From Syntrophomonadaceae bacterium (GTDB taxonomy: Bacteria > Bacillota > Syntrophomonadia > Syntrophomonadales > Syntrophomonadaceae), in assembly GCA_012729495.1 (NCBI GenBank), contig JAAYCZ010000021.1, positions 1 to 54,756 on the forward strand: a stretch of 54,756 nucleotides of DNA. Reading direction: 5' to 3'. This document shows positions 19,767-29,249 of this stretch, piece after piece; the first letter of the stretch is position 1; each line of letters starts with the position of its first letter. The notes below the pieces were generated by a model, which was given only the letters and a program-made list of their open reading frames with translations, ran no database searches and was not told where the DNA came from. The position numbers and the translations under genes were made by a program.

Positions 19767-20942
19767 TCACTCCCCTTCCTCTATATTCATAAAGCGTTTA
19801 AAGGCAGGCCAGATATGATCCTTGCCGGCCATCTTAACAGCCAGAAAATTTTTCTCCAAAATTTCCTGGGACAACAAATCAGCCATACTTTCACTGCTGC
19901 CCCAGTTGGAAACAATCTCCCCGTAGCCAAATAAATTACATAGCCTGCATAATTCACAGGCTTTGGCGATCGCCTTATCATTGTCTTCCGGCCAGTTGTC
20001 ACCGTCACTGCAGTGGAAAGCATAAATATTCCAAACTGCCGGACTGTAGCGCTGGTAAATTATTTCAACCGCCTTTTCATAACCGCTGCTAATCATGGTT
20101 CCGCCGGACTCGGCACGATGGAAGAAATCATCTTCATTCACTTCCAGGGCAGTAGTAGTATGATTTATAAATACCAGTTCCACATTTACATAACGGTAAC
20201 GAACAAATTGGTAAAGCAAAAAGAAAAAACTGCGGGCCAGAAATTTTTTACTCATATACATCGACCCGGAATTGTCCATAATGCAGATTACCACCGCATT
20301 GGACTCCGGTTTGGTCTGTTCTTTGAGACGCTGATAACGCAGATCATGTTCACTAAACGGGAAACGTTGCCCGGGTTGGAGTACGTCATTTTCATTTTCA
20401 TCCCCATCCAGGCGCTGGGCTGATTTCATTCTTTTAATCCGTTCGATCATGGAGCGCTTTTTGGACAGCCGCGGCGGAATTCCTTTGCGCTGAATCCCCC
20501 AGCGTTTGCTGGTGGTCTCGGTTTGTAAAAGCGAAAATTTCTTTTTTTCCATAAAAGGCAGGCGCAGATCCTCAAACAGATAATCGGCCAGTTCTTCCAG
20601 CGTAATTTCGGTTTCGTAGATCTCCTCGCCTTCTGTGCTGCCGGCACCGTCTCCATTGCCGGGCATCGGCCTTTGCGTTTCGCTGATTCTCTGCCCGCGC
20701 TTTTCATCGCCTTTGCCGCCGGCCACCCCGGGATGGTTGTCTCCATATACAAACTGGTATTCTTTTAACCCCCGGATGGGGATTTTAAAGGTTTTCCCCT
20801 TGCTCTGGCCGATAATGCTTTCCTCGGCAATGATATTGCCCAGGTTGCGTTTGATATGTTCTTCCACCAACTGCCGGTGACGACGGCGGTCTTCGGCACT
20901 GCGATCCCGTCCTCCCCGCTCCTGTTCGCGAAAAATTGCCAT
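19767..20942 (-). CDS. yhbH: DUF444 / YhbH (YeaH) family VWA-like protein
   Basis: DRSAEDRRRHRQLVEEHIKRN..., MDNSGSMYMSKKFLARSFFFLLYQFVRYRYVNVELVFINHTT. Confidence 0.95.
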   Translation of the reverse strand: MAIFREQERGGRDRSAEDRRRHRQLVEEHIKRNLGNIIAEESIIGQSKGKTFKIPIRGLKEYQFVYGDNHPGVAGGKGDEKRGQRISETQRPMPGNGDGAGSTEGEEIYETEITLEELADYLFEDLRLPFMEKKKFSLLQTETTSKRWGIQRKGIPPRLSKKRSMIERIKRMKSAQRLDGDENENDVLQPGQRFPFSEHDLRYQRLKEQTKPESNAVVICIMDNSGSMYMSKKFLARSFFFLLYQFVRYRYVNVELVFINHTTTALEVNEDDFFHRAESGGTMISSGYEKAVEIIYQRYSPAVWNIYAFHCSDGDNWPEDNDKAIAKACELCRLCNLFGYGEIVSNWGSSESMADLLSQEILEKNFLAVKMAGKDHIWPAFKRFMNIEEGE

Positions 20943-20951
20943 GACCTCACC

Positions 20952-22877
20952 TTAATCCTTCCACAGGTTGTTGGCAGCATATTTCAAAATTACGTTGCAG
21001 CAATGCTCACAGTAACCGTTGTTTCTCATCGCTTCCACCATGGCATCATACTTCTGCTTCTGTTCCTGATCACGTACCCGGGCCTGGGTAACCACCCGCG
21101 ACAGCTCACGTACTGAATTGATCAGCTTCTTTTCAATGGCCTCCTTAAGCGGTTCATAACTGCCAAATTCTATTTTCACCTGATTGCGCAGGAGCGAAAA
21201 CATGTAGGCCGTGACATCATTGCGGAAACCTTTGGCGGCCGTACCGCTGATACCCAGCTGGCTCTCGATCGATTCCAGAAATTTTTCGTCGACATCCAGC
21301 TCTTCCCCGGTATTTTTATCCTTGAGCCGGGTTTTGTTGACATAGGCTTCGGCGTGGTCAAGATAATTATTGAAAAGTGTTTCCGCCTGTTCCTGATAGC
21401 CATGAATGAAAGCCCGGGTTACTTCTTTTTCCAAAATACGATGATACTCCTGTTTCAGCGTTTCCTGCAGCAAAGCCAGCAGTTTTTTCTTGTCTTCATC
21501 GCTGATATCAGTGGCCCGCACCGCCTTGACGAGTGATTCCAGCACCAAAATCGGATTGATGCAGTCACACTCAGATTCAGACAGGGCATTGTCGATGGCT
21601 TTCATAATAAAACGGGTTGAAATCCCGGTTAACCCTTCCTTGCCGGCCTCGTCCCGCAATTCCTGAATGTCCACCCGCTGGCTGGAATCCTTGACCACGA
21701 TCTCCTCTCCATTGTAAATTCGCATTTTGGTTATGCTGTCAACCTTGTTGGAAGGAGCAAGACGGCTCATGATGGCAAACATGGAGGCGATCTCCAGCGT
21801 ATGCGGGGCAATGTGGGCTTTGAATTTGCTCATTTTTAATATCTTTTGATAGATCTTTACTTCCTGGTCCAATTCCAGACAATAAGGAACTTCAATCTTG
21901 ACGATACGATCCAGAATCGCCTCATTGGTATGATCGGATTTAAATTTGTTCCATTCAGCCTCATTGGAATGGGCCAGGATAATCCCGTCAAAATAAATCA
22001 TCGGGCCTTTACCGGGAGAAGGAATCGACTTCTCCTGAGTGGCGGTAATAATCGTATGCAGATACTCAACGTCGTTCTTAAAGATTTCTATAAACTCTAC
22101 GAGTCCCCGATTACCGGCATTAAAAGCGCCATTCAGGGACAGAACCCGGGGATCGTCTTCCGGATAAAGATCCATTTTGGATATGTCCACCGAACCCACC
22201 AATACGGAAGCATCCTGATTATTGGGGTCAACCGGCGGAACGACGGCAATACCTTTGCGGCCGCGGATGGAAAAACCCACCGTCCTAACGGGAAATCGTT
22301 CGTATTCCCCGTTATATTCATTGAGCAAACGGTAACGGCAAACCGGGCATAAATCACCTTCTATCCTTACTCCCAGCAGTTCTTCAAAATCCGGCCGTAA
22401 ATTTTTGGGAACCAGATGCAGGGGTTCTTCCCGCATGGGACAATCTTTCAGGGCATAAATCGTAGGGCTTTGTTCCAGCGCCCGCTTGAGGGCTTCCATA
22501 ATAGAAGATTTTCCTGACCCTACCGGTCCGACCAGATACAGGACCTGCCGGGATTCTTCCCCTCGCATGGTAGCGGAATGAAAATAGCGTACGATTTCCA
22601 TGATTACCTTGTCGATACCAAAAAAGTCCTGGTCAAAAAATTTGTAACGCTTGATAATATCATTGCCATAAATACGGCGCAAGCGGGGGTGGTCTTCGGT
22701 TTTTATTGTATCCACGCCGGCGGCGGCGATAATTTCAAACATTCTTTCATGGGCCAGCATTGTTGTCTGCGGTTTTTCTTTAACCATCTCCAGGTAATCA
22801 AGGAGGGTTCCCTCCCAGTCCCCATGCCTTTTCTCCTGTCGATCTTTTTGTATAAGCAAATGGAAGTGGCTGTTCAT
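20952..22877 (-). CDS. prkA: PrkA family AAA+ serine protein kinase (YeaG)
   Basis: YLVGPVGSGKSSIMEALKRAL, ILAHSNEAEWNKFKSDHTNEAILDRI; start moved to MNSHFHLL with GGAGG. Confidence 0.95.
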   Translation of the reverse strand: MNSHFHLLIQKDRQEKRHGDWEGTLLDYLEMVKEKPQTTMLAHERMFEIIAAAGVDTIKTEDHPRLRRIYGNDIIKRYKFFDQDFFGIDKVIMEIVRYFHSATMRGEESRQVLYLVGPVGSGKSSIMEALKRALEQSPTIYALKDCPMREEPLHLVPKNLRPDFEELLGVRIEGDLCPVCRYRLLNEYNGEYERFPVRTVGFSIRGRKGIAVVPPVDPNNQDASVLVGSVDISKMDLYPEDDPRVLSLNGAFNAGNRGLVEFIEIFKNDVEYLHTIITATQEKSIPSPGKGPMIYFDGIILAHSNEAEWNKFKSDHTNEAILDRIVKIEVPYCLELDQEVKIYQKILKMSKFKAHIAPHTLEIASMFAIMSRLAPSNKVDSITKMRIYNGEEIVVKDSSQRVDIQELRDEAGKEGLTGISTRFIMKAIDNALSESECDCINPILVLESLVKAVRATDISDEDKKKLLALLQETLKQEYHRILEKEVTRAFIHGYQEQAETLFNNYLDHAEAYVNKTRLKDKNTGEELDVDEKFLESIESQLGISGTAAKGFRNDVTAYMFSLLRNQVKIEFGSYEPLKEAIEKKLINSVRELSRVVTQARVRDQEQKQKYDAMVEAMRNNGYCEHCCNVILKYAANNLWKD

Positions 22878-22993
22878 TTTATATCCCTCCTTAATGAATA
22901 CCAGCAACACCAGATTTAAATATAATGGATAATATTATATATATGCGGCTGTCCGGAATTTTTGTGCATTGGTTGGATTTTATTATTGCCCAT

Positions 22994-23020
22994 AAAAAAA
23001 CCGGTGGATTTAACCACCGG
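22994..23020 (-). terminator. Rho-independent terminator upstream of prkA
   Basis: Minus strand CCGGTGG-TTAAAT-CCACCGG-TTTTTTT. Confidence 0.85.
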
Positions 23021-23100
23021 CTCAGCCGAGCGTCAAAAAAGGCGAATAGCTGCGTTATATAAAGAAAACCGGGATTGTGACAAGTCATAGGCGCAGTCAG

Positions 23101-23302
23101 TTTGCACTTATGCTGTAAAGTGCAAAAATCCCGTTTCAATCGACGTACTATATGTACGCTTCAATCACGGGATTTTTGCAAGCCTTGCTCTTTACGTTTT
23201 TTGCTGGCTCTGATGATGTTAAAAAATTAATACTTCAAGACCGTTCAATCTATGTACTAGGTATGGGAACAATTCCCAGCGGGTATGTTCCCATACCTTA
23301 CG
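23101..23302 (-). ncRNA. Candidate structured intergenic RNA/repeat element with several nested hairpins
   Basis: TTTGCACTT/AAGTGCAAA (23101-23126), TGCAAAAATCCCGT/ACGGGATTTTTGCA (23121-23180), GGTATGGGAACA/TGTTCCCATACC (23260-23297), and a 14/16 direct repeat at 23135-23150 and 23244-23259; strand assigned from the downstream terminator. Confidence 0.5.
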
Positions 23303-23368
23303 CCTCCTCAATCACTGACTTTCCTATTACCTTGCAAACATTTTTGCCCGGTTTGGTTTTATATTTAC

Positions 23369-24268
23369 TTATTTGACAGGCTGAGTGGGGGTAAGCGGTT
23401 TGGCCGCCAATATTTCTTCTACTTCTTTATATCCGGTCGGAAATGCATAATTATAACGGGCCGGAAGGGCAAAAACATATTTGGAATTGCGGGCAAGTTC
23501 ACTTGGCCCTATAGGAGCAGCACCAATATGAAATTTTTCCTGCTGCAAATCTTGCCATTGGGCCAGGGTAAAAATCATAATGGGTATATCTTGGCGAGGT
23601 TTCTCTTTGGTCCACTGCGGATGACGGATGGAAATCATCGGGCCGGTGGTGGTAATTTTCTCGGATCCGATTCCCAATCCTTCCCATTTTTCATTAACGA
23701 TCGAATAACCCTGCCAGGTCTTTGGCAGCGTGAAGGTAAATCCATATTGGCCATTCTTGTAAATTATTCCTTCCAGAACATAGTCACCCAGTTTTACTGC
23801 ATCAATCCGCCAGCCCGGGGTAAACTTTTTCACCGTACAGGTTATAGACCGCCGGGCAGCTGCCTTGTCGCTGCCAACCTCGGTGCTGGTTATCGCAATA
23901 ACTTCTCCCTTGACCCCATAGGTATCATTAGAATTTTTTTGCACAGAGCTTATTTCAATCCGATCCGGCCAAGGACTTGAACTTACTCTTCCCGGAGCAT
24001 TAACAGGATCATTTTGCCATTTGGCCAGAAGCTCAGGGGATACCAAATCCCCGTAGTTTTTTTGCAAGCTCTCCTTCACTATACTTTCGGGGGCCATCAA
24101 CGATACCGTTTTCATCTTTTGGCCAAAATCAGTCACTACTTTCCTGACCGCTTGTTGGTCAGCAGCGGCATTTGGCGTAGGCGTTGTCTGGTCTTTTTTC
24201 TTCTGCGCACAGCCAAATAAAGATATACTCAACAACAATACCAGTACAGCTACAAGTATTTTTTTCAT
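23369..24268 (-). CDS. Lipoprotein of unknown function
   Basis: Lipobox ISLFGCAQKK; full-length ORF, no family recognised. Confidence 0.75.
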   Translation of the reverse strand: MKKILVAVLVLLLSISLFGCAQKKKDQTTPTPNAAADQQAVRKVVTDFGQKMKTVSLMAPESIVKESLQKNYGDLVSPELLAKWQNDPVNAPGRVSSSPWPDRIEISSVQKNSNDTYGVKGEVIAITSTEVGSDKAAARRSITCTVKKFTPGWRIDAVKLGDYVLEGIIYKNGQYGFTFTLPKTWQGYSIVNEKWEGLGIGSEKITTTGPMISIRHPQWTKEKPRQDIPIMIFTLAQWQDLQQEKFHIGAAPIGPSELARNSKYVFALPARYNYAFPTGYKEVEEILAAKPLTPTQPVK

Positions 24269-24505
24269 AAACGATGCACCTCTTTTTTATTTTGCTGTAT
24301 ATACGTTTATCTTATGGAAATCCTTGCGCAATTTATATCAATTATTCCCATACAGAAAGGAAAGATGTCATGGCAAACATTGCGCTAATTCATTTTACTA
24401 ACTGCGGTTTCCAAATCACTTGTTCTTAAAACGTAGGGTGCTACTTGCTCATGATGAAAATATTAGAATTTTTCTATGTTTTAGGATTTTGGAATTCTAA
24501 CCAAC

Positions 24506-25759
24506 TTAAATTCCGTTATAGTTATCCCACCGCCAGCGCAGGAACTCCCTGCTTGTTAAATCTGGTAGATATATTTTCGGTGGAATGGTTGCGCCATAGT
24601 CCATTCTTGCGCGGGTTGAAAGTTGAACCTCTCCAGTATCGGATATGCGCAAATGTCCCGCATCAAATAGTAGATGAATGTCCATACGCATGGGAAAACC
24701 ATTCGCAACCGTATCCTCGCCTTTGTATTTAAACGGTTTAATATGTGCCGCTTCAAGGACTTCAGGCATTGTTACATTCGTAATAATGCAACGCCCATAG
24801 ACCGCAAGCACTTCCTTGCGAAATCGTGCCTGATTGGGGCGGGCTGTACGCTGAATTTCAACGCGTTTTCGTTCAATATCAGCGGCCACATCAGCAATGC
24901 GAATACGTTCTACCGCCTGTTGTAGCGATTCATTATATGGCTGCTCGGCAAGTATAGCGGCTATCTCGGAATCGAGTGCATAATTGTATAAATACTGTTC
25001 GTCCATTCGTGTATTTTGTTCTTTCCGAATGATATACCCATAATTCGATAAAAACAAAAGATACTCGCGGGCAATACGTGAATCATTCGCACCCGGAGCG
25101 CAATTAGGCCATCCGATAAGCGTTATTTGCCCGACCCTGAACCAAAGAATGAAATTGACATAATCCGCAAGTTCCGCTTTGCAACCAGCGAGTGGAATGA
25201 TAATCCGTATAAGCTCTTCTGTTGTAATATACCCCTGGCCATGTTTCTGCAATTCGCGAAAGATAGACAGCAATAGCCGCAGTGGGTAAATAATAAGCCC
25301 ATTATCAATCCATAGCTGACACTCATCAGCACTTTGAATTTGCAAATTCGGAAGTTTAAAAGTCTGAATCGTAATAGCTGCAAATTCAGTCTGAGAGATA
25401 TCGTGATCTGCAACGCGCCTTCCAAAATCGGTGAGTTGGATTCTGCCGGAACGATCTCCGTCTGCCAATAATCCAACCGCTCGCCAGTATTGCCCGGAGT
25501 TGCGTATTAGGTTCCGCTGGCCTGTGCGCCTTGCGAGGTCAACACCGACTGAGTCCTTAATGTCATTAGATAGCTCGCGAAGTTCGTTGGCAAACTCTTC
25601 CGAGCTGTACCTTACACCCTTCGGTTCTAATTTCCGCATACGGAAGAGAACTCCAAGCAAAACAACAGGATCGTTTAATCCCTCTGTACACTGCAAACTT
25701 GCCCATTTCCACTTGAAGTTAGGGAACGGTACTTTAGGCACAAAGTTTTGAGCAAACAT
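24506..25759 (-). CDS. HNH-type restriction endonuclease (type II R-M)
   Basis: C-terminal HNH_2-like RCIITNVTMPEVLEAAHIKPFKYKGEDTVANGFPMRMDIHLLFDAGHLRI; 3 nt downstream of an m5C methyltransferase. Confidence 0.8.
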   Translation of the reverse strand: MFAQNFVPKVPFPNFKWKWASLQCTEGLNDPVVLLGVLFRMRKLEPKGVRYSSEEFANELRELSNDIKDSVGVDLARRTGQRNLIRNSGQYWRAVGLLADGDRSGRIQLTDFGRRVADHDISQTEFAAITIQTFKLPNLQIQSADECQLWIDNGLIIYPLRLLLSIFRELQKHGQGYITTEELIRIIIPLAGCKAELADYVNFILWFRVGQITLIGWPNCAPGANDSRIAREYLLFLSNYGYIIRKEQNTRMDEQYLYNYALDSEIAAILAEQPYNESLQQAVERIRIADVAADIERKRVEIQRTARPNQARFRKEVLAVYGRCIITNVTMPEVLEAAHIKPFKYKGEDTVANGFPMRMDIHLLFDAGHLRISDTGEVQLSTRARMDYGATIPPKIYLPDLTSREFLRWRWDNYNGI

Positions 25760-25762
25760 AGT

Positions 25763-26689
25763 TTATTCCTCCGTATAATTATTAAACTGTTTTGCTACCG
25801 CAAGTGCAAGCAGAGGAGGAACAGCATTTCCTATCTGACGATAAACAGACGAGCGTGTTCCCGAAAAGACGTAATCTATTGGAAAACTTTGCACCGTAGC
25901 CAGCTCGCGACAAGACATTCGCCGCTGATTATTCGGGTGATGAAGCACGACAACACCTCCCTTATCATCTCCTCGCGCCGTAACCGTCGGTGCAGGTTTT
26001 TGCGGGTCAATCATGCGATGCCCAATGTAACCGTTAAAGCGCAATTTATACTTTGAATAATCGTGATTAGGAAGATCGTTAGGCTCATCAGGGTTGGGCA
26101 AAGAGGCCAATGCCTCGCCAACACCAATCCATTTAGCTAATCCATCTGAACCGTCTTCACTATACATAGGTGCGGGATATTCAAATTCATAGTTTAAATC
26201 CTTGCGAATGCCGATTATGAATACCCTTTGCCTAAGCTGTGGAACACCGTAATCAGCTGCATTCAAGACTTTTGTCTGCACTTTGTAACCCATGCTTGTA
26301 AAATCGTCAAGTATCATTTTCAGGACTTGACCTTTAGCAAGGCTAAAAATACCTTTGACGTTTTCCGCAAGAAAAAATTTCGGTTGTTTTGCGTTAATAA
26401 TGCGCATTAACTGCTTATAAAGCTGATTGCGTTCGTCGTTTATATTACGCTTTGTGTTCGCAACAGAAAAGCCCTGACAGGGAAAGCCGCCGATGATTAT
26501 GTCACAGTCCGGTACCTCGTTTGCATCAACTGTAAAAATGTCTTTACAAACAATATGATTGCCCAAATTAATCCTGTATGTTTCCACTGCATCGCCATAC
26601 AAATCATTGGCCCAAATAATGTTATGTCCTGCCATTTTGAAGCCGAGGTCAAGACCGCCCGCTCCACTAAACAACGATACAACTCTCAT
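25763..26689 (-). CDS. DNA cytosine-5 methyltransferase (copy 2)
   Basis: SLFSGAGGLDLGF, GGFPCQGFSVAN, AENVKGI, QLRQRVFIIG, YRQIGNAVPP. Confidence 0.95.
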   Translation of the reverse strand: MRVVSLFSGAGGLDLGFKMAGHNIIWANDLYGDAVETYRINLGNHIVCKDIFTVDANEVPDCDIIIGGFPCQGFSVANTKRNINDERNQLYKQLMRIINAKQPKFFLAENVKGIFSLAKGQVLKMILDDFTSMGYKVQTKVLNAADYGVPQLRQRVFIIGIRKDLNYEFEYPAPMYSEDGSDGLAKWIGVGEALASLPNPDEPNDLPNHDYSKYKLRFNGYIGHRMIDPQKPAPTVTARGDDKGGVVVLHHPNNQRRMSCRELATVQSFPIDYVFSGTRSSVYRQIGNAVPPLLALAVAKQFNNYTEE

Positions 26690-27618
26690 AGTACCTCACG
26701 CTCCAATCTTATCAATTCTTGTCCGAGTAGTTTTGCAAACTGAACGGGTACAGCATTCCCAATTTGACGATAGCAAGAATTCATTTTACCGATAAACTCA
26801 AAATTTTCGGGAAAAGTCTGAATGGTTGCACTCTCCCTTATTGTAAGCCGACGTTCACCGTTATAATGAGGAATTGCACACACACCGCCTTTTCCATTAC
26901 CGCGAGCAAGTATTGTCGGTGAAGGTTTATCAGGGTCTGTTATGCGATGTCCTGTGAAATTACGGTATTTAACCTTATAAGACGAGTAAATATGATTAAG
27001 TAAGTTACTGGGTTTATCTGGGTCAGGATAATGATCAAGTGCAGACTTTATTGAAATCCATGGTGAAGGGTTTCCATCTTTCCCATTGGTCTTTTTAGGA
27101 AATTCAAAAAGCATTTTTTCGCCTAAATCCCTGTGTTGTCCGATAATGAAAACACGCAACCGCGTCTGTGGTATTCCGTAATCAGCCATATTCGCAAGAG
27201 TGACTGTGACAATATACCCGGCGGCCCCAAAGTCGGAGACAATTTGCTTGATGGCGTTTCCTTTGCCTAGACTAAGTATTCCGCGGACATTTTCCGCAAT
27301 AAAAAATCTTGGTTGCTTTTCTTTCACCGCTCTTAAAAAAAACTTGTATAGTTGATTGCGCTCATCCTCTACGGTTCTTAACATGTTCGCCTGTGAGAAT
27401 CCTTGACAAGGAAAGCCTCCCACAATAACATCTGATAGTGGTATGTTCTCTATATCTATGTCCTTTATATCAGCACAGACAATATGACCGCCGATGTTCT
27501 TGGCGTATGTAGCGACAGCATCTTTATCAATATCATTTGCCCAAATAATCGTATTTCCAGCTTGCATTAAGCCTAAGTCCAGCCCACCCGCTCCGCTGAA
27601 CAAAGAAACAATTTTCAT
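26686..27618 (-). CDS. DNA cytosine-5 methyltransferase (copy 1)
   Basis: SLFSGAGGLDLGL, GGFPCQGFSQAN, AENVRGI, QTRLRVFIIG, YRQIGNAVP; start at MKIVSLFSG rather than track start 27687. Confidence 0.95.
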   Translation of the reverse strand: MKIVSLFSGAGGLDLGLMQAGNTIIWANDIDKDAVATYAKNIGGHIVCADIKDIDIENIPLSDVIVGGFPCQGFSQANMLRTVEDERNQLYKFFLRAVKEKQPRFFIAENVRGILSLGKGNAIKQIVSDFGAAGYIVTVTLANMADYGIPQTRLRVFIIGQHRDLGEKMLFEFPKKTNGKDGNPSPWISIKSALDHYPDPDKPSNLLNHIYSSYKVKYRNFTGHRITDPDKPSPTILARGNGKGGVCAIPHYNGERRLTIRESATIQTFPENFEFIGKMNSCYRQIGNAVPVQFAKLLGQELIRLEREVL

Positions 27619-27978
27619 GATTATGCCTCCTGTCCAAACACGAGTGTTAATCATTCGAATTATTGTGTTTAAATTATATAATATCACTTATGCCACAATT
27701 AAGGGCAATACAAACCTTAGCCAAATCCTCAGTTTGCAAAGTATTTTGGAACCTATGTTCTATATTAGCATCAGCTATACTATGCGTCAAGGAATATTAT
27801 GATTTTGCATATATTTTTTACCATATCCAATGCTAGAAAAATACTTGTAGCTATTACACACCCATTTTTTGATTTTAATGGGCTCTAAAAAACAAAATAG
27901 CCTGACTATTTTAGTTGATATAAAATTATACGGCATCAGAAATTATAGCTCGATATTATGAAGACAAACACAAAGGAA

Positions 27979-28008
27979 AAGACGTCTTTTTTAATCATCA
28001 GACGTCTT
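27979..28008 (-). terminator. Candidate terminator downstream of VWA gene
   Basis: AAGACGTCT/AGACGTCTT stem; minus strand runs into TTTTCC. Confidence 0.55.
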
Positions 28009-28025
28009 GGCGGTTGCTTATCATA

Positions 28026-29249
28026 TTATTTTACGCTCAGGGCTGCGCCGGTAGTTTGTCGGGTCTTTAATTTGCGAATTCCTCTTTCCAATCCTTCTAC
28101 GGTTAATTCTTCCATCGGAAAGACCGAACCGATGGTTCTGATGCTGAAAGCTCCGTCCATCCAATCCCAGTATTTGGCGGGGATCGGATTTAGCCAAACC
28201 GAGTATTCGAAGTGTTTGCGGATTTTTTTTAACCATTCGATCCCGGGCAGGTCATTATGAAGATCCCAGTCGATCACCCCGCCGACCCGCATTAACTCGT
28301 AAGGCGCCATGCTGGCATCACCGACGATGATCACCCGGTAATCACTGCTGTAGGTACGTAAAACATATTCCGTATCGGTATAATCGCTTTGGCTGCAGCT
28401 GGAATCATGGTACAACCAATCATAAATACAATTGTGAAAATAAAAAACCTTCAGGTCTTTGAAGTGATTTGATTTATTAACGGCAGTGAACAGTTGATTA
28501 CAGAGATGGCTGTAGGAAATCATCGATCCACCCGCGTCCATCAGCAGCAGTACCTTCATTCCGTTAACCCGCGGGCGCTCCCACACCAGTTCCAACCGGC
28601 CCGCATTTTTACTGGTCTGGTCGATGGTCCCGTCCAGATCCAGTTCATCCCTGACCCCATCCAGGCGGGTGGTAAACTGCCGCAGTTTGCGCAGCGCGAT
28701 CTGAAACTGTCTGATCCCCAGGGTTTCATCGGTTCTGAATTCCTGGAATCTTCTCATACCTGCTACTTTTACCGCCGAAAGGTTACGTGAATCGCCCCCG
28801 ACCCTGATGCCTCCGGGATGATATCCGGAATGGCCGAAGGGGGATGTGCCGCCGGTACCTACCCAGCGATTGCCGCCGTGATGCTCCTCGGTCTGTTCCC
28901 GCAGTCTCTCCTCCAACATGCGTTTCATCTCGTCCAAATCGATCTGCCTGTGGTTGCGTCTCATCTCATCCGTAATTTCAATCTGCGGCAGTTCCTTGTT
29001 CAGCCATTCCCATATTTTATCCGGCAGCCCTTCCGGCGTTTCGATATCACCGAAATAACTGGCAAAAGCCAGATCAAAACGGTCATAATGCGCCTCGGTT
29101 TTGACCAGTACCGCCCGGCACAGCTGATAAAATCCGGTCAGACTGGAGCCTGCCATACCCATGTCAAGCGCTTCCATAAGAGTTTGCCACTCATTCATGG
29201 ATACCGGTACACCGAAATGTTTCAGATAGTAATAGAATTTTGTAAACAT
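28026..29249 (-). CDS. VWA domain protein (CoxE/COG3825-like), partner of MoxR ATPase
   Basis: KVLLLMDAGGSMISYSHLCNQLFTAV, VIIVGDASMAPYEL; adjacent to a MoxR AAA+. Confidence 0.85.
   Translation of the reverse strand: MFTKFYYYLKHFGVPVSMNEWQTLMEALDMGMAGSSLTGFYQLCRAVLVKTEAHYDRFDLAFASYFGDIETPEGLPDKIWEWLNKELPQIEITDEMRRNHRQIDLDEMKRMLEERLREQTEEHHGGNRWVGTGGTSPFGHSGYHPGGIRVGGDSRNLSAVKVAGMRRFQEFRTDETLGIRQFQIALRKLRQFTTRLDGVRDELDLDGTIDQTSKNAGRLELVWERPRVNGMKVLLLMDAGGSMISYSHLCNQLFTAVNKSNHFKDLKVFYFHNCIYDWLYHDSSCSQSDYTDTEYVLRTYSSDYRVIIVGDASMAPYELMRVGGVIDWDLHNDLPGIEWLKKIRKHFEYSVWLNPIPAKYWDWMDGAFSIRTIGSVFPMEELTVEGLERGIRKLKTRQTTGAALSVK

Noticed and set aside
22877-22960. Possible sporulation-sigma promoter (GCATATATATAATATTATCCATTATA) upstream of prkA
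   Set aside because: Spacing and consensus do not fit sigma-E/F/G well enough; AT-rich sequence gives chance matches
23135-23259. Two short direct repeats considered as a CRISPR
   Set aside because: Only two diverged copies, no regular spacers and no cas genes in the window
23285-23980. 231-aa plus-strand ORF across the hairpin region and lipoprotein gene
   Set aside because: Mostly antisense to the lipoprotein; starts within inverted repeats; low-complexity aromatic sequence
27861-27911. Weak hairpins upstream of the R-M operon (CCCATT/AATGGG, AAAATAG/CTATTTT)
   Set aside because: Very AT-rich context where such stems are expected by chance; no C-protein gene or clear control box
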